This document shows positions 23,994 through 33,118 of a stretch of DNA of 64,000 nucleotides, piece after piece. Made by a program: the position numbers and the translations under genes. Source of the stretch: Ooceraea biroi (lineage: Eukaryota > Arthropoda > Insecta > Hymenoptera > Formicidae); the NCBI RefSeq assembly GCF_003672135.1, contig NC_039514.1, positions 6,515,287 to 6,579,286 on the forward strand, written 5' to 3'. Positions within the stretch are counted from its first letter, which is position 1; every line of letters starts with the position of its first letter. The notes beneath the pieces were generated by a model. That model was not told the origin of the DNA. It saw nothing but the letters and a program-made list of their open reading frames with translations, and searched no databases.

Positions 23994-24894
23994 TAACCTA
24001 CTAACAAACTCACTGCGGAACACCACGCGGTCATAAAACTTTATGCTAAATTAGATGTGACGGCGAGTAATACACTCAGATTATTGAACCAAGCTTACTT
24101 ACAATCAGTGGCCATACTTAAAACGGTTAACACTTGGATCAATAGTTTTAGAAAGGAAAGAGAAGACATCACTCCTACATTTTCTACTGAAGAAGCTTAC
24201 AATGCTATTAAAGACAAAGTCGCCGAAGCCCGTAAAGTTCATAATCGGAACCCATCATCTGCATTGTTTACTGCTAAACTTTCTCTACAAGAAAATGAGA
24301 TTGATTTCGTTTTTGCCGACAGTAAAAAGGATGTGATTCATGGCTGCGTCGTGCCACGCAAGCTCACTATAGAACAAAAGCAGGCACGCTGCGATTATTG
24401 CACGGACATTATTGACACGTGCGATAAAAATCCCAGATTCTTGGAGTCAACAATCGTTGGAAGCATGACATGGTTTCGTGTGGAACCAGAGCGAACGGCG
24501 AGACAGGAGTCTACAACTAATGTACAGATGATGGCGTTTCTTTGTTTCTACGATTCGAAAGGCATCATATATTATGAATGCGGTATGATACGTAGGATAG
24601 AAGAAGCAGAAGACATTGGCCAAGGAGAAGAAGCGACATTTTCTTTGTATCTGTGGATGGAGAATGTGTGGCGTAACATCATTGATAAACGGTCAGAATA
24701 TTTCGTGTCAAGAGCAACCAAACTTTTATTTCTTGCTTGATAAATCACTTTACTCTAACATCGATGTACATTACCTGTGTGCTGAGCGTCGAGCGTGTGT
24801 TTTACATCACTTACCGCATTCGCCGGATTTATCACCATGCGACTATTTTCTCTTCAACAAGATTAGAATAAGAATAGTGGAACAAGGAATACTT

Positions 24895-26139
24895 TCCATA
24901 CAGCACGCAAAGATTGCATATATATTGCAGGAATCTTCCACCGCAACGTAGCAACATTGCAAATTCACTGCGAAATGTTTCTGCAGCATTGCTATGGGAT
25001 TGCAGGAATGTGAAAATGTCCGCTTTTCGGAACATTGCAACGAAACGTCATAATAATATTGCAATGTAATGAATTTGCAATAATTATAATTATTCATTAT
25101 TATATACTTTAAATATTTTTATTTATATAACTTCAATATTTTTATTTATTAACATAAATAGACAATTATATGTAATATAACAATAGTAATAAAAATTAAA
25201 TAAACATTTTCTCTATTTTTGTTATAAAAAAAGTAACTGTTCTTTATAAAAAAAAACTTAAAAATCCTCTTCTTGAGATATTATTTTTCCTTTAATTATG
25301 TTAAAATATTTTTCCTTTAATTAAATAATTGAATCTTCTTCGTTTTTGTTTGTATGTTGCCTGTAAAAATAAAATAGGAATTAAAATTCATATATTAGCA
25401 TAAAATTACATAAAAATATACAAGTATGTATAGAATTATATGTAAAATGACATACTTTCATCTCTCAATCCTAACCGGAGCTTGAGCAAGCCACTTGGAA
25501 ATGCATTCAGCAATTTCTGCATCAGTGGCATGATTGTGTATTTCACGAATAGTTTCTATAACAAAAAAAGTTATTAAAAATATTACAACTATTAATATGC
25601 AGTTTTCTAATGAATTTCCATAATTTTGAGGTTATAGTGATATAAACCGTGAGATAGGCAAATAGAGTGATTCTCTATTATAATTAATAGATACAAAATT
25701 AACAGCACACAAGTGCTATAATTAGACATAATATTATAAAAAAGTACTTACCTTTTTCTTTTACGTAACTACTTTCTTTTAGAATGATGCTCGCGTCGTA
25801 CAACCAACATGTTCTTTAGATAGTCGAAAGAGACAAACACCGCATGCACATATATATTACCGAGCTCAGATTCTGGTCATCGCACATCATTGGTCGAATA
25901 GATTTGGACAAATCTCGTTAGGATAGGAAGACTCCAATGTTTTAATAAAATGAATTATTAATATTAATTAATTACAAATTTTGATTGTGCAATGTTTCCG
26001 AAATATTAATGTCATGTTGCTACAAGTGTGCTGGTATTTTGCGGATATATATCTCTGCAATGTCTTCGTACTGTTGCATTGCAATTTGCAACGTTGCAAC
26101 GTTGCTGCAATGTTGGTGCAAGCTTCTGTGCTGTATGGG
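24895..26139. mobile_element. TIR DNA transposon inserted in unit A
   Basis: The left end is TCCATACAGCAC and the right end is GTGCTGTATGGG, which are inverted copies differing at the first base. Both ends carry many spaced TTGCA/TGCAA motifs. Comparison with the two uninterrupted copies shows the insertion lies at ACTTAATTATA. The right flank begins TTAATTATA and the left flank ends ACTT. This fits a TTAA-type target with a small deletion on the left, or a two-base duplication. The interior is AT-rich and encodes only an exon-like piece on the minus strand (25555-25458), so the copy is non-autonomous. Confidence 0.78.
25458..25555 (-). pseudogene. Exon-like C-terminal fragment inside the TIR element
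   Basis: On the minus strand, after a TTGTTATAG acceptor, a 98 bp open stretch reads TIREIHNHATDAEIAECISK and continues for 12 codons to a stop. The acidic/basic amphipathic pattern with a conserved-looking W resembles the C-terminal end of DUF4806-type proteins common in ant genomes, but this is from memory of the family pattern and weak. No upstream exons are seen within the element. Confidence 0.35.
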
Positions 26140-26360
26140 TTAATTATACAACGTTAGAAGCTAGAATTAAGGAGTTCATGAATGCAATAAGTGACCAGAA
26201 CGGTTGGTGGCAGAGTCTTCCGGATGATACACATCGGTGGTATGAGAGTCATCCGGATGATATACGTCAGTACATGGAATCCATCCAACAGTTGCGACAG
26301 CGTGCACAGATATGTAAGGAATTAAACGGAAATTATGTGGATGCTTTAATGCTTCGTTAG

Positions 26361-27650
26361 AGCAATTAGCAATATAAACAAATGCGTGCTTTTGTAAAAA
26401 ACAATTCTTTTCGGTGTGTTGTGTAATTAAATTCGATATGTATACTTAAAATGTCAAACGGATGCTTCAACTATGTCAATCACTTTAGCAAAGACATTGT
26501 GGGAGTTCTGAAGTTGTATCATTCTTTTTTTGTATCACGCGCGAATACTTTTATTAATTATAAATCCGTCATTATTGTAAAAATTTCTATTTATTACTAG
26601 AGCTGATTGTTTTCTATGATTTAACTGTCTCATTTGGCTTATCTGAACTTTGAGTGTGCGACAAATCTATGTACGAATACGAAACGGACGCATTATCAGC
26701 AATAGTCTCTCACTTCATTTTTCATTACTGCAGTTAATATTAAAATCTTATTCGATAAGCATATTGTATAATATTTCGAAAGTTACATTTTTAAATTATA
26801 TCTTAAAAGAGTGAAAACGTATAAAACTTGAAGAACTTGTATTTACTTGTCAATTAATATCTTTTATAATACTACATGTCTTTTTCAGAATACGCTTTCT
26901 TTGAATTTTATACACGAATGTATTTATAATGGACTAATATTAGTTTGCGATCGTGCTTGAATATTTTTGTAGATAAAACATGCATGAAACGTGAGATGGA
27001 CTCGTAAATTCGCGCATATCAAGAAAAATTATTATTTTATTCTGGAAAATCGTTGTTGCGCTTTATATGTTTATAAGTGAGAACAGTTTATTATCACATT
27101 AGTTTACGTGTTTTACATATTTATTTTTAAACCTAATTTATTTTGAGTAGTGATACAGATATGTGCGTTAAATAGTTAAATAGTATTTGTGATCGATCTT
27201 AAATTTCAATTATAAAATACATGTGTTTTAAGAATACTAATTGGCAAAGATCTGTAATGCTATATATTTATATACATTATTTAGGAAAAGTTGTCTAAAA
27301 TATATTTTATAACAATAATTTTATGCGAAATAATTGTGATCTAATGTGTGAATGTAATAATTCGTGTGTTATATTCGCGTGTTACACGAGCTAAATAAGG
27401 TAAGGACAAATACCTGATCAGCTTAATATTGTTTTGGATTGAGACAGTCGACAATAACAAAGGATAGAGACGGCTTCCAAGAGACCGAGCAAACCGAACG
27501 CGAGTCCTCAACAAGTAAAACGCGTGATCGTAGATTTATTAATTGTACTTTAGTCTATCCTTTCGAAATATATATATATTTTGTACTTATAGTAATTAAG
27601 TAAACATGTTATTATTTTAAACCAACCTACAATCCCTTGCATCACTTATG
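26361..27650 (+). repeat. 3' flank of unit A, paralogous to 31339-32640
   Basis: About 1.3 kb is alignable by eye with the flank of unit C. Shared blocks include GAGTGTGCGACAAATCTATG, the stretch around 27465-27510 (GATAGAGACGGCTTCCAAGA and following), and the ending near TAAACATGTTATTATTTTAAA. No long open frame is present. It may be a 3' UTR or simply duplicated DNA. Confidence 0.75.
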
Positions 27651-28708
27651 AAGAGAGCGAATATTATGTCCCATATTGTGCCTGTCGCTATCATTTTGTC
27701 ACTATCATTTTGTTAAAGTAAAGAGAGTAAATACATGAGATATATCATATTAATATCTTTGACATTCCAGTTCAGTGAAGTCTAGCGAAGTGTGTCGTTG
27801 TTAGTAATGTCGGATACTTTCAAATAAATATTTCTAAAGGAAATTCCACTGTCAATCACGGTAAATGTATTTAACTTTAAATTACTTCCACTACTTGTGA
27901 AAAGCATGTCTTTCTACATCCGTACATTTTAACTATTGACGCAGCGGCAACATTAATTCCTGGTTTATATCATTAATACCAATAGTCGTATTCTAATAAA
28001 AAATTTATGAAAAATGTAACTTGCAGAAAGATTTATATTAACTTTTGTTTATTAATCCTTTCCTCATGTGTTAGTTAAAGTTTAACAATATACAATAAAG
28101 TAAGCGTTTTTATATTGGAGTACTAATAATTTTATTTCAGGATATAATCAATGATTCATCTGTGCATAGAAGGAAATAAATCTCATCGCATGCCATTTGT
28201 AGATTATTAATTATAATATTTCAGTATAAATAACGAAAATTTTCTTATGCATTTACTACTGGAAGGATATCGGCAACCAATTCTTAAGAGAAAACTGTTT
28301 AATCACTACCCTGCTGCTTATTTTTGTAAAGAACAAACCCGGATGCACTAGTATTTTTTGTAGTGGGGCAACCGGAAAGTCCATGCGGATACTTGTAGCA
28401 AAATTCAAATGCAAAACTTTGCATAAAGTATTAATTTCCTACACAATTCGCACAAATCCTCTGGTGAATGCAATAGTTGTTATTTTACAGTATTTGTTTT
28501 CGCGCACGAATTTGTTAACACTGTCTTCCAACATGATCACCCATATCCGAATATCCCGAATTGAGTGATAACATTTAGCTTCAGCATTATTGCATTTTCA
28601 TGTAAATACAAGAAACATCACTCGTTATGCAGTGTATTCGAAAACAAATTTTAATTTTTCCGCCGAAATTTCCAGCGCTATCTTACGTCTGGGGGGGGGA
28701 TACTTTAG
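27651..28708. other. Spacer between mariner-derived units A and B
   Basis: AT-rich DNA without a supported gene. From about 28545 the sequence matches the region upstream of unit A at about 23755, including the GTATTCGAAAACAAATT and CGCTATCTTACGTCT blocks. Confidence 0.5.
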
Positions 28709-28783
28709 CATATATATACCCCGTACTATCCGTCACAATTTCAAATCAAGCAAGTAGTTTGACAGTGAATCATTCGCGATACA
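28709..28783 (+). promoter_or_regulatory. Conserved TATA block upstream of unit B
   Basis: TATATATA at 28711-28718 is followed by CCCCGTACTATCCGTC and a leader of about 45 bp ending in ATACAATG. The same arrangement and spacing occur upstream of unit C, and the TATA-to-ATG distance is about 66-73 bp in both. Confidence 0.65.
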
Positions 28784-29851
28784 ATGTCACATCGAGTAAT
28801 CACAGAGGAACACAGCGCGGTCATAAAACTTTGTGTCAAATTAGGTGTGACGGCGACACATACAACGAAACTGATAAACCAAGCTTTCGGAACTACGAAA
28901 CGAAGGGCAGCAATTCAGAACTTGTACGATGCTTTTAAAAAGAGAAAAGAATCCCTCTGTCGTTCCTGTTATAAGTATAATATTAAATACTACGACAAAA
29001 TCCGTAAAGTTCATACTCGGAATACGTCAATTCCATGGTTTACTGCTCAATTTTCCCTGAAAAACCCTGAGCTTGAGTACGCTTTGGACGCAATTAAAAA
29101 AAACGATATCCATGGCCGAATCGTGCCACGCAAGCTGACCATAGAACAGAAGCAGGCACGCTACGATTATTGCACGGATATTATTAACACGTGCAGGACA
29201 AATCGCGGATTCTTGGATTACGTCATCGTTGGATGCAGGACATGGTTACCCGTGAACGGGAGTCAATCACTAGACAAGCCAGGAACATCGAGGCAGGAGC
29301 ACACTTGTGTACAGAAGACGTCGTTTGTCTGTTTCTACGATTCGAGAGGCGTCATACTTTGTGAGGCCGAAACGATATTTACGGAAGAAGAAATTAAACG
29401 GTCTTCGTATGAAGTTATGGAGAAAGTGTGGGCTGATATCAAGGAGTTTAGGTCAGAATATATCGTGCCAGACGAACTACCAAGATTTTATTTGTTGTTT
29501 GATGAATCACTTCACTCTATCATCGAAGTACGCAAATTTTGGGCTGACAATCAAGTGTGTGTTTTATCTCTGCCACCCCATTCGCCGGATTTATCACCGT
29601 GCGACTATTTCATCTTCAGCAAGATTAGAAGAAAAATGTCGAATCAAGGATTACTTAATTATATATCGTTTGCAGAGGTAATTATAGAGATCGTGGAAGT
29701 AATATGCAATGAGAATCGGAAGCATTGGTGGAAGGATCTGCGGGAGCGGTTTGTAGGTAAATCCATCCATGAGTTGCTACAGCGTGCAAAGAAATGTAAG
29801 AAATTAAACGGGGATTACGTGCAGGATTATATGATTAGGCGGAGAGGCTAG
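28784..29851 (+). CDS. Mariner-transposase-derived protein, unit B (first catalytic Asp lost)
   Basis: A single uninterrupted 355-codon frame, close to the 340-350 residues of mariner transposases. The N-terminal 55 residues form a helix-turn-helix-like region. Residues from about 115 carry the conserved IVPRKLTIEQKQARYDYCTD block that precedes the catalytic core. At the first DDD position the mariner GDEKW motif reads GCRTW, so Asp is Cys. The second Asp is kept in LLFDESLHS and the third in SPDLSPCDYF, 34 positions apart against 35 in Mos1. No terminal inverted repeats flank it. Transposition activity is not expected. A retained DNA-binding role is inference. The start is supported by the conserved TATA block 5' of it. 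The alternative view is a recently decayed element with a frame open by chance. Confidence 0.85.
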   Translation: MSHRVITEEHSAVIKLCVKLGVTATHTTKLINQAFGTTKRRAAIQNLYDAFKKRKESLCRSCYKYNIKYYDKIRKVHTRNTSIPWFTAQFSLKNPELEYALDAIKKNDIHGRIVPRKLTIEQKQARYDYCTDIINTCRTNRGFLDYVIVGCRTWLPVNGSQSLDKPGTSRQEHTCVQKTSFVCFYDSRGVILCEAETIFTEEEIKRSSYEVMEKVWADIKEFRSEYIVPDELPRFYLLFDESLHSIIEVRKFWADNQVCVLSLPPHSPDLSPCDYFIFSKIRRKMSNQGLLNYISFAEVIIEIVEVICNENRKHWWKDLRERFVGKSIHELLQRAKKCKKLNGDYVQDYMIRRRG

Positions 29852-30120
29852 CAATATAAACAATTGCGTGATTTTGTGTAAAAAATCAATTTTTTTCAAT
29901 GTTTCGTAATTATATTCGTACGATATGTTATATAATTACGTTCGCCGTGTTGTATAATTAAAATGTCAAACGTATGCCTCACTTAACTATGTCAATCAAT
30001 TTAGCAAAGGTGTCGTGCGTGTGGAGTTATGAAATTGTATTATTCTGTTTATATCACGTGAATATTTCCGCCGAAACTCCCAGCGCTATCTTACGTCTAT
30101 CTGAGGGGTGGATACTTTGG
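29852..30120 (+). repeat. Short intergenic flank between units B and C
   Basis: The sequence after the unit B stop matches the start of the unit C 3' flank (AAATCAATTTTTTTC, AAAATGTCAAACGTATGCCT, GTGTGGAGTTATGAAATT). It then runs directly into the upstream block of unit C, so unit B has lost most of the 1.3 kb flank. Confidence 0.7.
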
Positions 30121-30195
30121 CACATATATACCCCGTACTATCCGTCGTAATTTCAAATCAAGCAAGTAGTTTGGCAGTGAATCAGTCGCGATACA
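30121..30195 (+). promoter_or_regulatory. Conserved TATA block upstream of unit C
   Basis: CACATATATACCCCGTACTA followed by the same leader as units A and B, ending ATACAATG at the start of the frame. Confidence 0.65.
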
Positions 30196-31338
30196 ATGCC
30201 CCAAAGAGAGACAATAATCCCAAAGGAATACCGCGCTGTCATAAAACTTTGTTCGAAATTAGATGTGTCGGTGTCAAATATACGCAAAGTGTTAAAAACA
30301 ATTTACGGATATGAATTATCACAGCCTACAGTTCGTAACTGGAAGAACCTTTTTTGCGCGAAAAGAGAAGACATCTCTCTTGCCTTACGTACTAGCGATT
30401 ATACAAAATTTGATAATCTCGACATTATCCGTAAAGTCCATACTCGGAATATGTCAATTTCATGCTTTGCTGCTACCTTTTCCATAAAAGACATCCATGA
30501 GCTTCAATTCGTTATGATCGAAAGTAAAAAGGATGTGATTCATGGCCACATCGTGCCACGCAAGCTGACCATAGAACAGAAGCAGGCACGCTACGATCAT
30601 TGCACGGACATTATTGACACGCACAGGACACATCCCAAATTCCTGAAGTCACTAGTCGTTGGATGCAAGACATGGTTTGTGAAACAGAGTCCATCACCAG
30701 TCCATCACGTGCCAGGAGATCAAGAGCAAACTCGTAAAGAGAAGATATCGTTTGTTTGCTTCTACGATTCGACAGGCATCATACATTATGAGTGCGGTAC
30801 GTTAAGTGAGATAAAAGAAGAAGAAGTAGAAGATAAACAATTTTTGTGTAAATTTATGCAGGAAGTGTGGGATGACATATATATTTATAGGCCAGAATAT
30901 AAAGCGGAAGAGCAAGAAACGCAAGGAGTACAACCAAGGTTTTCTTTGTTGCTTGATGAATCACTTCACTCTATTATCGAAGTACGCAAATTTTGGGCTG
31001 AGAAACAAGTGTGTGTTTTATCTCAGCCACTGTATTCGCCGGATTTGTCACCGTGCGACTATTTCCTCTTCGACACGATTAGAACAAGAATGTCGTATCA
31101 AGGATTAGTTAATTATACATCGTTTGCAGAGAGAATTATAGAGATCGTGGAAAAAATACGCAACGAGCATCGGCAGAATTGCTTAGATAATTTTTGGCAG
31201 CAGCTTGTACGTAGATCCATCTATAAGTTGCTAGAGCGTGCAAAGATCTGTGAGGAATTAAACGGGGATTATGTGGAGGAGGTTTGTAACAAGCAGTCGA
31301 AACATTTGCGACATAAAGAATTGCGTTCTTTTATGTAA
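30196..31338 (+). CDS. Mariner-transposase-derived protein, unit C (first catalytic Asp lost)
   Basis: An uninterrupted 380-codon frame, paralogous to unit B. The N-terminal helix-turn-helix region is better preserved than in B, with a recognition helix LSQPTVRNWKNLF that resembles the mariner TVxxWxxxF pattern. The core has the same VPRKLTIEQKQARYDHCTD block. GCKTW stands in place of the GDEKW motif (Asp to Cys). LLLDESLHS and SPDLSPCDYF keep the second and third Asp. It diverges strongly from B in the N-terminal 90 residues but much less in the core. Both frames remain open despite that divergence, which hints at protein-level constraint. No terminal inverted repeats are visible. The start is the ATG directly after the conserved leader. 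Confidence 0.85.
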   Translation: MPQRETIIPKEYRAVIKLCSKLDVSVSNIRKVLKTIYGYELSQPTVRNWKNLFCAKREDISLALRTSDYTKFDNLDIIRKVHTRNMSISCFAATFSIKDIHELQFVMIESKKDVIHGHIVPRKLTIEQKQARYDHCTDIIDTHRTHPKFLKSLVVGCKTWFVKQSPSPVHHVPGDQEQTRKEKISFVCFYDSTGIIHYECGTLSEIKEEEVEDKQFLCKFMQEVWDDIYIYRPEYKAEEQETQGVQPRFSLLLDESLHSIIEVRKFWAEKQVCVLSQPLYSPDLSPCDYFLFDTIRTRMSYQGLVNYTSFAERIIEIVEKIRNEHRQNCLDNFWQQLVRRSIYKLLERAKICEELNGDYVEEVCNKQSKHLRHKELRSFM

Positions 31339-32640
31339 AAAATCAATTTTTTTCGATATGTTATGTAACTAAGTTCGATATGTTATATAATTAAAATGTC
31401 AAACGTATGCCTCAATTAAATATGCATGTCAACCAATTTATAGCAAAGGTGTCGTGTGTGTGGAGTTATGAAATTATATTAATCTTTTCGTATCATGCGA
31501 ATACTTTTATCGATAGATCCATCGTTTCTATAAAAACTTCTATTTATTACTGAAGCAGAATTTTCCTATAATTTAATTGTTCCAGTTGACTTATTTGAAA
31601 TTTGAGTGTGCGACAAATCTATGTGCGAATATGAAACGGACGCATTATCATCAATATTACTTCATTTTTAATTATTAATACACATTAAAATGTCATTCGA
31701 TAATCGATAAGAATATAGAGAATAGAATATCTCGAATATATATCGAATATCTCGAAACTTATACTTTAAAAGTTTAAATCTATCTCAACAGAGCGAAAAC
31801 ATATGAAACTTAAAGAACTCGTATGTTTTGTGAACTATCTTTTATAATGCTATGTCCTTTTAATAATACGATTTCTTTGAATGTTATACATGAAGGTATT
31901 TATAATGGGCTAATCAGTTTGCGCTCGTGCTCGATTATTTATTATATATATTTTTGTAGATAAAACATGCACGAGACGTAAGATTGATTCGTAAGTTTCG
32001 TGCATATCATAAGAGATATTTTTATTTATTCTAGAACATCGTTGTTGCGCTTTATATGTTTATAAGTTAGAACATTTTATCATATTATTTCACGTGTTTT
32101 ACATATTTACTTATAAAACTAGTTCAGTTTGATTAGCGATAAAGATACATGCGTTAAATAATTAAATAATAATTGCGATCGATCTGAAATTTTAATTATG
32201 AAAGACATGTGTTTTAAGAATACTAATTGGCAAAGATCTGTAAAGCTATATATTTATATTATACATTATTTAGGAAAAGTTGTCTAAAATATATGTCGTA
32301 ACAATAATTTTATGCGAAATAATTTTGATCTAATGTATGAACGTATGAATGTTATAATTCGTGTGTCATATATTACGTGTGTTACACGAGATAAATAAGG
32401 CAAGGACAAATAACCGATCGGCTAATTAATATTGTTTTGGATTGAGGTAATCGAAAATAACAAAGGATAGAGACGGCTTCCAAGAGACCGAGCAAACCGA
32501 ACGCGAGTCCGCAACACGTAAAACGCGTGATCGTAGACCAATTAATTGTACTTTAGTCTATCCTTTCGAAATATATATATTTTACACTTATAGTAATTAA
32601 ACAAACATGTTATTATTTTAAACGAACCTGTAATTGTGAA
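31339..32640 (+). repeat. 3' flank of unit C, paralogous to 26361-27650
   Basis: Matches the flank of unit A over about 1.3 kb, up to a shared end near AACATGTTATTATTTTAAAC. No long open frame is present. Confidence 0.75.
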
Positions 32641-33118
32641 TCACTTATTTATGTCGCGTTATGCTAAAAAGTAGTTAGCCGTCTAAAATGAAGTTAATTT
32701 AACAAGACTTACGTTTTTTCTTTCAGACGTTAACGTTTTCGAAGGGCATCATACATTACGGGGGGGAAGGATAAAGGACAGAAAAAAAGTAGACAGAAGT
32801 CTGGATTACGTTACTGACCACCGTCTTATTTCGCGCGTGCGCACTTCGCTCTCGCTAACCCCGCACCCCGAGCGCTCCGCCGGAGGGGGGTACGCGTTAC
32901 GTGTTACGACTCCGTGGTTTCCCTGGTTGATAAACTGTCATCAGACATGGGCCGTATGTCACGTTACTGAACGATTTAATTGTCGACCGTGCGATGAAAC
33001 TGCAGCGGCATGTGGTGCGCGCGAAGTAATACGTGAATTACTCGCGATTGGGTGACGAACGAGATTTCCAGGTCATGTTTCGCGACTGTAAACATTAACC
33101 CACATCAGGTCTTCCGTC
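32641..33118. other. Promoter-side region of the ICA69 homologue
   Basis: Beyond the duplicated flank, the DNA becomes more GC-rich from about 32820 and probably contains the promoter and 5' UTR of the downstream gene. At 32735-32760 a short stretch resembles the TTCGANAGGCATCATACATT segment of the transposase-derived frames and may be a residual copy. Confidence 0.45.

Larger units (their letters stand above)
23994..26360 (+). pseudogene. Mariner-transposase-derived unit A (degenerate, split by a TIR element)
   Basis: This is homologous along its whole length to the open frames at 28784 and 30196. The start codon is lost. The first long frame runs to a stop at 24740. Homology then resumes in another frame from about 24720, containing SPDLSPCDYF. 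It is interrupted by a 1.25 kb element at 24895-26139. The last part, 26140-26360, restores the C-terminal region. The helix-turn-helix segment keeps a TVNTWINSF-like recognition helix. The position of the first catalytic aspartate reads VGSMTW, so Asp is replaced by Ser. The second region (LLDKSLYS) and the third (PCDYF) keep their Asp. No functional product is expected. Confidence 0.85.
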
